DNA of 47,433 bases, from IMG/VR virus record IMGVR_UViG_3300028654_000026, positions 1 to 47,433 of that record. One strand, written 5' to 3'. Origin of the DNA: a virus. Under the pieces are notes generated by a model that saw nothing but the letters and a program-made list of their open reading frames with translations, had not been told where the DNA came from and made no database searches. Both the position numbers and the translations under genes were made by a program. This document shows, one piece after another, positions 40,818 through 47,433 of the stretch (its first letter is position 1; every line of letters starts with the position of its first letter).

Positions 40818-40973
40818 GGGTCAACAACTGCATTGCAATTCCTACGCGCTCAAGTAACCTAACGAGATTGAAGCAGTCTTTGCCCAGCCAGTGAACACTA
40901 AGTTGCTATCAGGTTTTCACGCCGTGCGCACACAGTTGCAAACAATACAAACAGTTTCCAGGGAGTACAGATC
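40818..40973. promoter_or_regulatory. Divergent control region between portal and HTH island
   Basis: No gene. It contains an inverted repeat GTGAACAC (40891-40898) / GTTTTCAC (40913-40920), one mismatch, and two direct ACAGTT sites (40932, 40951) in an A-rich stretch. It probably carries the leftward promoter of the structural operon and the rightward promoter of the HTH gene; exact -35/-10 boxes could not be fixed. Confidence 0.5.
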
Positions 40974-41192
40974 GTGACCAAACACATCGACAACCAAACG
41001 ACACTAAAGATAGCGTCCACGGCGGGCTGTGCACCATCATCCGTCAGGAAGTACATTAGAGGTGAGCAGATGCAAGCCGCTACCAAGATGCACATTGTAG
41101 GAGCTCTGCGACGACTACGACGGCAGGATCTACTAGTGAACACAACGCCGTCAAGCTTGGCCGTGACGAGCATGCCGGGGTCGAAGGCGTGA
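40974..41192 (+). CDS. Small HTH protein, rightward island in the late region
   Basis: 72 residues, GTG start with AGGGAG upstream. TTLKIASTAGCAPSSVRKYI, then RGEQMQAATKMHIVGALRRL, is a classic helix-turn-helix of the Mor/XRE-like small type. It is transcribed opposite to all surrounding late genes and shares a control region with the portal operon, so it is a good candidate regulator of structural gene expression (inference). Confidence 0.6.
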   Translation: MTKHIDNQTTLKIASTAGCAPSSVRKYIRGEQMQAATKMHIVGALRRLRRQDLLVNTTPSSLAVTSMPGSKA

Positions 41193-41416
41193 GCGTCAAG
41201 CAGGCAGAAGTTGGCCTTGCGCGTGCTATCGATGACGCTGAGCAATATCGAGCGCTGGCAGGTGGAGGTCCGCTATTAATACCTCAGCCGATCACGCCAT
41301 CACCGGGGACCCTCGAAGTCGTTATCTCGATTCCGACGATCGAGGCCTGGGAAGAGTTCCAATCGAACTTCCAAGAGCTCGACAAGCAAATCAGAAAAGC
41401 ACTAGGAGGTCAGTGA
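41189..41416 (+). CDS. Small hypothetical partner of the HTH protein
   Basis: 75 residues; GTG start overlapping the HTH stop as GTGA. Middle Pro-rich (PLLIPQPITPSPGTLEVVIS), then a helical end (EEFQSNFQELDKQIRKALGG). No domain recognised. Coupling suggests joint function with the HTH protein. Confidence 0.5.
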   Translation: MSVKQAEVGLARAIDDAEQYRALAGGGPLLIPQPITPSPGTLEVVISIPTIEAWEEFQSNFQELDKQIRKALGGQ

Positions 41417-41424
41417 AATAGAAA

Positions 41425-41460
41425 GAGCCCCGGCCTCCACTAGGGACAGTTCCGGGGCTC
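41425..41460 (-). terminator. Terminator, leftward (possibly bidirectional)
   Basis: Perfect 9-bp stem GAGCCCCGG/CCGGGGCTC. Read leftward it is followed by TTTCTATTT, so it ends the terminase-glycosyltransferase-lipoprotein transcript. Read rightward it lies just behind the HTH island and may end that too, but without a T tract. Confidence 0.75.
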
Positions 41461-41464
41461 CAAG

Positions 41465-41665
41465 TCAACACGAGCATTTAGAGAAAACTGACGCTGAATC
41501 GCTCCCGCCACACCCCAGCCCCTTCATACACCCGCGCAACACACCATCCGCTTGGTACCAGTGGCTCGACTTCTTGACGGCGCACGCGCTTGGGCAACAG
41601 TAAGTCTTCACGTCAGCCTGGAAGCACGTCGAGAGCATGAGCCACGAGGCAACAAGGTAGCTCAC
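41465..41665 (-). CDS. Small Cys-rich, possibly exported protein
   Basis: 66 residues. A short hydrophobic start (MSYLVASWLMLSTCF) resembles a signal with a non-ideal lipobox (LSTC). Ten cysteines lie mostly in CCPSAC, GCMKGLGC and KCSC. Last gene before the terminator, coupled by 4 bases upstream. Could be a small surface or periplasmic protein; function unknown. Confidence 0.45.
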   Translation of the reverse strand: MSYLVASWLMLSTCFQADVKTYCCPSACAVKKSSHWYQADGVLRGCMKGLGCGGSDSASVFSKCSC

Positions 41666-41922
41666 GATTCGCCCCGCATTCTAGACAGCGCACCGATCCC
41701 CCAGCCCACGCGCTCTGACATCTCGCGACGCTTCCTTGGATCAGCCATCTCAAGAGCAAACCTCGAACGCTCAGCTCCACCAGCGCCGTCATCGCTCCAC
41801 GTGGACTTTCCCCAATCACTCTCATGGTAATGCTCACCCTCGTGTCCGTGCTCGAGCATGCAGAGCGTCGGGTGTTCGCGGTCAAGTTGAAACGGCGACA
41901 CCGCACAGCAAAAGCTAGACAT
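41662..41922 (-). CDS. Small hypothetical protein with CxxH-rich N-terminus
   Basis: 86 residues from ATG at 41922, overlapping the upstream stop by 8 bases. FCCAVSPFQLDREHPTLCML, then EHGHEGEHYHESDWGK, is rich in Cys and His and resembles short phage zinc-binding proteins (C......H..H). The C-terminus is basic and helical. Function unknown. Confidence 0.5.
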   Translation of the reverse strand: MSSFCCAVSPFQLDREHPTLCMLEHGHEGEHYHESDWGKSTWSDDGAGGAERSRFALEMADPRKRREMSERVGWGIGALSRMRGES

Positions 41923-42064
41923 TCGGTCCACCGCGATCGAGCTTCTTGCTGATTGCCTTCAGCTCCGCCAAGATGGCGTCAATCTTCCAGTACCAAAGCA
42001 CCCACGCGCGAGCGGCGAGGAAGATGACGAGCGCAACGATTAGAACTCCAAGTGCAGCGGTCAT
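41915..42064 (-). CDS. 49-residue single-pass membrane protein
   Basis: Starts MTAALGVLIVALVIFLAARA, a clear N-terminal membrane helix, followed by an amphipathic segment (WKIDAILAELKAISKKLDRG). It overlaps the lipoprotein stop by 4 bases and the next gene by 8. Together with the lipoprotein it may form a two-component envelope unit such as a miniature spanin-like or exclusion pair; that is inference. Confidence 0.55.
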   Translation of the reverse strand: MTAALGVLIVALVIFLAARAWVLWYWKIDAILAELKAISKKLDRGGPNV

Positions 42065-42501
42065 ATCTTCGGCTCACACATGTTGCAGGCATCGCACAAC
42101 AACCCCGTAGCGCACGACGTCACCTGCGAGACCGAGTTGAAGATGCAAGGACAGTAAAGCTCACCGAGCTGGGGGCACGACGTGTGCGGTCCGACGTAGT
42201 TGGTCGATGTAGCGGTCACCACGCAGATCGCAGTAGCCATCGACGACCCGCCAGTTGCGTTGGCTCCACCCGTTGCAGCGACGCGCCCACCAGTCGCGAG
42301 CGCGCCTCCCGTTGCTTTCATTCCACCGGTTGCGAGTGCGCCACCGGTTGCCGCTCCACCCGTGGACGAGGCAGAGTCGCCACCCGTGGCGATACTGGAC
42401 TGGAAAACTTCCGCGTTCACCTCGCCACCGTCCACGATAATATTCGTGGTCGAAGTACTCGAGCAAGCCACCAAACACAGTGCAATCGCCATAATCCTCA
42501 T
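42061..42501 (-). CDS. Second ATGG-repeat lipoprotein
   Basis: 146 residues from ATG at 42501. Lipoprotein signal MRIMAIALCLVACSS; then repeats (SSTGGAATGGALATGGMKAT and onwards, to about residue 92) and a Cys-rich C-terminus (CPQLGELYCPC, CATGLLCDACNMCEP). Same architecture as the 21200-21625 protein with little sequence identity outside the repeats. It is coupled to a small membrane protein. Candidate outer-membrane-anchored surface protein. Confidence 0.62.
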   Translation of the reverse strand: MRIMAIALCLVACSSTSTTNIIVDGGEVNAEVFQSSIATGGDSASSTGGAATGGALATGGMKATGGALATGGRVAATGGANATGGSSMATAICVVTATSTNYVGPHTSCPQLGELYCPCIFNSVSQVTSCATGLLCDACNMCEPKI

Positions 42502-42573
42502 AACCCAAGTATCCACGCCAAACTGCCGCGACACCAGCGGTTTTTGAACCACCCGCGCAACCACCCGGTATCA

Positions 42574-42861
42574 CTACTCATCTAGCTTGCGCTCCTGCCG
42601 CTTGAGCATCTCGATGGTTGCCTTGGTCCCATGTAGCGCCTCAAAATATTTGAGCGAATCGGGCACCTTCACTTCGCCCGGCCTGTGGTGGTACCAGGGG
42701 GTTCTGGATGCGCGACGGCCCGCACGGTTTTGACGCTTAGCTCGCTCCAATAGCTCGTTTTCGTCGGGGAGCTTTTCTGGCTCTGCCGTTGCGCTGTCAA
42801 TTGCACCGAGCACACGAACGAGGCCTCGACGCAGAGCGAGCAGCAAAGGGCGCGCGTTCAT
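42574..42861 (-). CDS. Small basic hypothetical protein
   Basis: 95 residues, Arg/Lys-rich and helical (PDENELLERAKRQNRAGRRA, LKYFEALHGTKATIEMLKRQ). It overlaps the glycosyltransferase stop as ATGA. No family recognised. Possibly a DNA- or capsid-associated small protein. Confidence 0.5.
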   Translation of the reverse strand: MNARPLLLALRRGLVRVLGAIDSATAEPEKLPDENELLERAKRQNRAGRRASRTPWYHHRPGEVKVPDSLKYFEALHGTKATIEMLKRQERKLDE

Positions 42862-44945
42862 GGCGCCTCAACTGTTGCCGTGAGCTCTTCGTACAGTAGG
42901 CAATAGTTTAGTGCACATTCGTGCATAGTAGAACCGGTCCAGCTCACCACAATTCTACTGCTCGGCGGTCGCAACGCTCCAAGCTCACACGCTAGAGACG
43001 AAGCGTTTCCCCACTGGTACCAACCAACGCCGACGACAACATCGTCTAGCCGCTCGCGCATTGTCGGCACGCTCGCAACCATCACAGGGCAACCGGCGGC
43101 CAGGCACTCGTCCACCGCCATTCCGTACGCCTCCTTTCGCGCCACTGCGGGCACAGCCACGTCAACGCTCTGCAGCAGCTGCGGCAATTCTTCTGGCGAA
43201 TAACGACCATGAAACCTCACGTGTTCAAGCTTGCTACGATCTGCAAACTCCACCCACTCACCGAGCACCGAGAATTCAAAACGGTTATCGTACTTGAGTA
43301 CTCGAGCGGCATCAGCAAACGCGTCCCACCCCTTCTCGGGCAGCACGCCGCCGACCCATGCCACCCTAACCCTATCCGTTGGGCGGTACGTATCAGCAAA
43401 CGGGTAGCTCGGTACGCCATGGGGGATCAACACTGTCTGAAGTTTTGCCCCGTCAATTCGATGACAACTCACATTTCGCTCGTAGCGCTCACGTAGAGAT
43501 TCACTCGGGAACACGATGCGGTCGACGTAACCCAACATCGACCCCACCTCGAGCGGTCGACGCTCAAGAAGCATCGGAAAGCTATCCGAGTGTCTCCCCT
43601 CCACTCGCACGGTCCACTCTTGCTCGACGCACTCTCGGCATTGCTGACAATCCTCGGCCGCGTCGCGTCCGCAGCTCCACCCCGCTGTCAGGTACGACGG
43701 GCAAAGGTAGAAGTCGTCGTGCACCGATAGGACCGTTGGGCAATATGCTCGCGCGATCTCGGGCAAACGAAACGTGCCAAAACCGCCGAGGTGTTGGAAG
43801 TGCACCACCTCCGGAGCCAGCGACTCGAGGCAATCGCAAAACCACTTCTCCACGTGCTCGGCGCGCAGCTGGAAAGGGAAGATTCCAAGGTCGATTTGCG
43901 ACTGCACCAGATGCGGCGCCATCACGATGTGAAGCTCACCGAACTCACCGACATGAGTTGAGGATTCGAGCGCCGCCTCCCGTGTCGGGTACATCACCAC
44001 GACGTCGAGCGACTCGCACAGTTCTTTGACGAGTCGCCGCTGAAACACCTCGAGCCCACCGAGCTTGCCCCAATGGTGGCAGACGAAGAGCACGCGCTTA
44101 CGATTACCGGTGCGACGTTGCCACAATCGAATTGCGATACTGACACGGTGTTGTGTCTGTTTGCCCTCGAGACACCAGTTATCAACGACCTTGTCGAATC
44201 CTGGATACTGCTCCAGAAACATCGCCTGGTGTTCTTCGCGTAGCTTTCGGGCGCGCCACCCAAATGACGCATGGTGTTCGTGCCACACGAAGAGGTTGTC
44301 AGCGAGAATACACGAGAACCCGGCAGCCTTGGCGCGCACGCTCCAATCGGTTTCTTCACCGTAACCCTTGCCCCACTTCGGATCGAAGCTCCCGACGGCC
44401 TCGAGCGCTTCACGAGTCAGCATCATGCAAAAACCGACGGCGCAAGGAATCTCGGGGAAAGACTCGCCTGAGGTCTCTTCGACGATGTGATCCATAGCCT
44501 CGGGGTCAAGCCAGTCAGGAAGGTCATTGTCGTAAGCGTTCGGTACCGAGTAGTGGCTGGCGTTATTCGACAGTGGAGATATCGCACCGACGCGCACCCC
44601 GCGTTCAGTCCCTTGCGCTCGCGCCTCGTCGATACGCTCGACCCACCTCGGAGGCACTATCGTGTCCGAGTTGAGCAAGATGGGCTCGGTACCAGTCGCC
44701 AGCGCTTCACGAATTCCCTCGTTCGCAGTCTTGACGAAGCCCAGATTCTTCGAATGAAACGTCACGATCATTCGCTCGCTCCAAGTAAAGTCTTGCAAAT
44801 AGCGAATGACGTCGCCCTCTCGACTGCAATCGTCAATCACTAGGATGCGATGCTCTTTCGGTGTATTCCTCAGCACCGAATCGATGCACTTCTTGACGTG
44901 CTCGAGCGCTCCAAAAACTGGGATGATGATGGTGTACTTGTTCAT
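42858..44945 (-). CDS. Two-domain glycosyltransferase (GT2-type plus GT4-type)
   Basis: 695 residues. Residues about 1-270 are a GT-A family 2 domain: YTIIIPVFGALEHVKKCIDS, ILVIDDCS, NLGFVKTANEG, ILLNSDTIVP (the DxD-like NSD) and KGYGEETDWSVRAKAAGF. Residues about 285-695 are a GT-B domain: VLFVCHHWGKLGGLEVFQRR, VAWVGGVLPEKGWDAFADAA and, near 630, KEAYGMAVDECLAAGCPV (E-x7-E, GT4). It should make or extend a glycan with two linkages. In a phage late operon it may glycosylate virion proteins, DNA or host surface glycan. Overlaps terminase by 4 bases. Confidence 0.85.
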   Translation of the reverse strand: MNKYTIIIPVFGALEHVKKCIDSVLRNTPKEHRILVIDDCSREGDVIRYLQDFTWSERMIVTFHSKNLGFVKTANEGIREALATGTEPILLNSDTIVPPRWVERIDEARAQGTERGVRVGAISPLSNNASHYSVPNAYDNDLPDWLDPEAMDHIVEETSGESFPEIPCAVGFCMMLTREALEAVGSFDPKWGKGYGEETDWSVRAKAAGFSCILADNLFVWHEHHASFGWRARKLREEHQAMFLEQYPGFDKVVDNWCLEGKQTQHRVSIAIRLWQRRTGNRKRVLFVCHHWGKLGGLEVFQRRLVKELCESLDVVVMYPTREAALESSTHVGEFGELHIVMAPHLVQSQIDLGIFPFQLRAEHVEKWFCDCLESLAPEVVHFQHLGGFGTFRLPEIARAYCPTVLSVHDDFYLCPSYLTAGWSCGRDAAEDCQQCRECVEQEWTVRVEGRHSDSFPMLLERRPLEVGSMLGYVDRIVFPSESLRERYERNVSCHRIDGAKLQTVLIPHGVPSYPFADTYRPTDRVRVAWVGGVLPEKGWDAFADAARVLKYDNRFEFSVLGEWVEFADRSKLEHVRFHGRYSPEELPQLLQSVDVAVPAVARKEAYGMAVDECLAAGCPVMVASVPTMRERLDDVVVGVGWYQWGNASSLACELGALRPPSSRIVVSWTGSTMHECALNYCLLYEELTATVEAP

Positions 44946-47335
44946 TGGTGTCTGCCTTTCTTGATATTCCTCATGTACGTGTTGAACGCGTCTCGCGGGT
45001 TGACCGCTTTCACTTGTGACTCTGCATCTTGCTGCTCAGCTTCTGTCGTATCCTCAGCCACCGGGAACGCGTGGTGCATGTACGCCGCATAGGCAAACAC
45101 GCGCAGCATATCCAGGCGGTCTGGGCTTCGGTGCAGAACCTTGCGGTATCCTTCGGGGCCATCCTTGCGCGTCGCAGATCGAATCGAGTCGTACCAGACA
45201 CCATCAACACGACGACGAACGAAGTACCACTTTGAGTGATTCATCTCTTGGCGCAACTTGTCATCGTGCGGGACGGCCCCACCTCGAGCAAGCCACCGTG
45301 CCAAGTGATAATGCGCCTCGTCGCCCACGAGCTCGAAGTCAAACTTCGCGGGTGCCTGCTGACCGAAGTACACCGGCACGACCTCGAACAACACCTTCTC
45401 GTGAGCAGCCAAGCGCGTCGTTGCCAAGTAGTCCTCGAGGCGATTCACCACCTTGTGTCCAACGCCGTCAGCATCCACGGCAACGATTGCCACCTCGTTG
45501 CGGTGCTCGCGGTGTCGCTCGATGAGCTCAATGACTAGGTCCAGATAATCTTCTTTCGTCCACGCGCGACCGACGCGCTTCTCAAGTAACTTGAAACCAC
45601 GCACGGCACCCGCACACGCCTCGTCGCCCTCGCCACTCTCGCCCGCTGGATCGATAGGAATTACGAGCCGTCCGCGCGCTTCGGTTGCGGAGTAGTTATC
45701 GACGTCTTGCGAGCGCAGTATATGCTGCGGTTGGTAGATACACAGCTCGTCAAACTTCGGGTACAGCCCGCGGTTGTTGATGAGGTAGATCGGGTTCTCT
45801 CGGCCACGGTCGTCAGACAGCTCATCCGCTTTCAGCTCGGCAGCATCGGGTAGGTAAGGCAGCTTAGTGCGTGCTGCAACCTCACCGCTCAAGTTCACGA
45901 CGTTCCAACCGTACAACGCTCGAGTCTTCTCGTCGTTGACCGCGTCCCACATCGGATGTTCTGCACTGTCGAGGCAGTTACCTGGCCCAAAGAAACGCGC
46001 TTCGGGTCCCGCGATATTTCCCTTCCATGCGTTGAACAGCTCGTAACTCAGCCCCGAAAACTCGTCGCAAATAACGAGGATATGAATGCCGTGGTACCCA
46101 CCGAGCGACGTTGCCTCTTTGCCAGTGATGCCGATGATGAAGCGTTCCTTGTCATCGCTCCAGATCCCCTTGGTCGGCGTTTCGCATGGCTCCGCATCAA
46201 TCACCTGAGAGTGCGGGCAAGGTCGAGCGGTGACACCAGCGCGCCTGCAGTCGAGACAGATCCCTGATCGGCTCAGGCATCGAAGAATCTCCGCCCAGTC
46301 CTGGGTTCGCAGCTGCACGCCCGTGAAGTTGGAAACACATACGCGACCATCCTCCCAGCAGCAGTAACGCCACCATGACAGCCAACCAACGCCCTTAGTC
46401 TTACCAACACCACGTGCACTGGGTCCCACTGTGCGCTTGTGGTCTCGCACCGATTCAAGCAGCGTCACCTGGTCGTCGTCGGTACCGTCCGGATCTTCCC
46501 ACGGGTCCTCGCCAAGGATGGTGCGCACGAAGCCCACCGGGTCGTTTTGAAATTCGGTGCAAGGGAACGATATCGATCGAACGCACTCGAGGGAGCGCGC
46601 CAGGCGATCTGCAAATGGACCGCTACCAGTGAGCGCACCGATGACGAGCAAACGGTCGTGAGGCAACGGCTTGAGCAGCGCGCACACCGTCGTCTCGGTG
46701 GACGCCCAAGCTCCCGTGCGCATGAGGTCCTCAGGCTCGTCGCGCCGCTCGTACTTTTCGATCACGCGCGCAGTCGACCGTCTGAACTGCGAGTGACGAC
46801 GGTAGAGCTCGGACTGGACGTCGGGGTCGATGCTCGTTTGACGCTCGACGGACTCAGGCAGCAGCTCTCGCATCGTCGCCAATGACTTGGAAATCTCGAC
46901 GGCTGGTCCAGACGTTGGCGGCTCGAGAAGCACCGAGCGCAACTCGGGGTGAGTGCAGGCACCGAGCACACACGAGCGCATTGCCTGGTACTGCATGTGC
47001 CCAACGAGGCGGTCGATCTCGTTGAGAGCCCCAACGTGGGACTCGATGACGCCCGTGCAGTCGGCCACCGTCGCCAGCGCGCGAGATAGCCATGCGACCT
47101 CGGGGTTCGTCTTTAGGTCGCTCGACCCGCGACGAGGTGACGGCGCTTCCTGCTCGGCTACCGGGTAAGCCCTAGCCAGTCTCGCTAGGAAGTCCGCAGA
47201 CGGGGGCCGCTTCCCGTTGCGCACTAGGGAAGCCGCGGTGCGCGAAACCCCCATTGCCGTGGCGACGGTGGCTATTCCCCAGCGGTCGCAGAGGGTGGCG
47301 AGGCGTTCGAGGGCTACCGAAATCTCAGGACTCAT
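44942..47335 (-). CDS. terL: Terminase large subunit with N-terminal HTH domain
   Basis: 797 residues. Residues 1-60 are an XRE/Cro-like HTH (LATLCDRWGIATVATAMGVS, RTAASLVRNGKRPPSADFLA). Residues about 75-290 are mostly helical. The ATPase has Walker A GPSARGVGKT (304-313) and Walker B HILVICDEFSG (418-428), with a Cys/His insertion C360-C363-C373-H375. The RNase-H-like nuclease shows VIPIDPAGESGEGDE and IVAVDADGVGH. No separate small subunit gene was found, so the N-terminal part may recognise DNA. It packages the genome; upstream GTAACG repeats are a possible target. Confidence 0.85.
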   Translation of the reverse strand: MSPEISVALERLATLCDRWGIATVATAMGVSRTAASLVRNGKRPPSADFLARLARAYPVAEQEAPSPRRGSSDLKTNPEVAWLSRALATVADCTGVIESHVGALNEIDRLVGHMQYQAMRSCVLGACTHPELRSVLLEPPTSGPAVEISKSLATMRELLPESVERQTSIDPDVQSELYRRHSQFRRSTARVIEKYERRDEPEDLMRTGAWASTETTVCALLKPLPHDRLLVIGALTGSGPFADRLARSLECVRSISFPCTEFQNDPVGFVRTILGEDPWEDPDGTDDDQVTLLESVRDHKRTVGPSARGVGKTKGVGWLSWWRYCCWEDGRVCVSNFTGVQLRTQDWAEILRCLSRSGICLDCRRAGVTARPCPHSQVIDAEPCETPTKGIWSDDKERFIIGITGKEATSLGGYHGIHILVICDEFSGLSYELFNAWKGNIAGPEARFFGPGNCLDSAEHPMWDAVNDEKTRALYGWNVVNLSGEVAARTKLPYLPDAAELKADELSDDRGRENPIYLINNRGLYPKFDELCIYQPQHILRSQDVDNYSATEARGRLVIPIDPAGESGEGDEACAGAVRGFKLLEKRVGRAWTKEDYLDLVIELIERHREHRNEVAIVAVDADGVGHKVVNRLEDYLATTRLAAHEKVLFEVVPVYFGQQAPAKFDFELVGDEAHYHLARWLARGGAVPHDDKLRQEMNHSKWYFVRRRVDGVWYDSIRSATRKDGPEGYRKVLHRSPDRLDMLRVFAYAAYMHHAFPVAEDTTEAEQQDAESQVKAVNPRDAFNTYMRNIKKGRHQ

Positions 47336-47433
47336 GGCGTAACGCCCCCGTTACAGGTTCGTGATTTGGTGACCGGTGGACCGTTTTCGTTACTGGCTGT
47401 AAATTTTGAAAGTCCGCGCAGGGAAAATCTGAG
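47336..47433. promoter_or_regulatory. Region upstream of terminase with GTAACG repeats
   Basis: No gene. Contains the hairpin GTAACG-CCCC-CGTTAC at 47339-47354, directly before the terminase ATG, and a third CGTTAC at 47388-47393. Presumably holds the late promoter; clear -35/-10 boxes were not found. The sites could be bound by the HTH of the terminase or mark a packaging site. Confidence 0.45.

Noticed and set aside
1-47433. Terminal direct repeats at the window ends
   Set aside because: No shared sequence between the first and last bases was seen by eye; circularity is argued from gene layout and attP only.

Overview
The window reads as one temperate, contractile-tailed (myovirus-type) phage genome in its non-integrated form. 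No host gene is seen. A tyrosine integrase lies beside an internal partial tRNA-Leu(CAG) sequence (9311-9365), which looks like attP. Phage genes flank that site on both sides, and leftward genes run up to both window edges. The simplest reading is a complete or nearly complete circularised or permuted genome cut between the terminase promoter region and a small winged-helix gene. Two lipoproteins carrying ATGG(x) repeats and Cys-rich tails, a style common in Myxococcota proteomes, suggest a host in or near that phylum. This is an inference from style only.

Region 1 (43-9176, leftward) is the replication and metabolism block: a DnaB-N/RecA-type helicase, two ASCH-like proteins, a VRR-NUC nuclease, an SF2 helicase, zinc-ribbon proteins, a protein built on a 12-bp minisatellite (28 tetrapeptide units) and a GP88-like protein. 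Nearly every junction is a 4-bp ATGA/GTGA or an 8-bp overlap. The 3' end of the helicase gene runs into ten copies of TCGTTCCC plus a large hairpin, a candidate replication origin. Region 2 (9177-11680) is the integration and lysogeny switch: attP with flanking repeat arms, integrase, excisionase-like protein, Cro-like protein and a divergent XRE repressor, with tandem operators of 16-bp period present twice.

Region 3 (11681-16939, rightward) holds recombination genes (coiled-coil protein, RecE-like PD-(D/E)XK exonuclease, OB-fold/ssDNA-binding candidate) and a strong terminator. After it comes a separately promoted cassette of six tiny ORFs. Region 4 (47335 down to 16923, leftward) is the late region: a terminase with an N-terminal HTH, a two-domain glycosyltransferase, a lipoprotein and small-membrane-protein cluster, and a small rightward HTH island with a terminator beside it. 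Then come portal, S49 protease/scaffold, decoration, capsid, connectors, sheath, tube, tail chaperone with a -1 frameshift site (GGGAAAA), tape measure, baseplate, fibres and lysis candidates. The head module resembles Mu-like families (DUF935 portal, gpT-like capsid, DUF1320), but integration is by a tyrosine recombinase, so the genome is mosaic.

The parts fit a standard temperate cycle: the repressor and Cro-like pair set the switch, the leftward block replicates DNA, the rightward block recombines it, and the late block packages DNA, builds the particle and lyses the cell. The less ordinary elements are the HTH-terminase fusion, the GT2-GT4 enzyme, the tetrapeptide-repeat protein, the ASCH/YkgJ duplication, a holin-like/lipoprotein composite and the operator-controlled cassette of unknown small genes.
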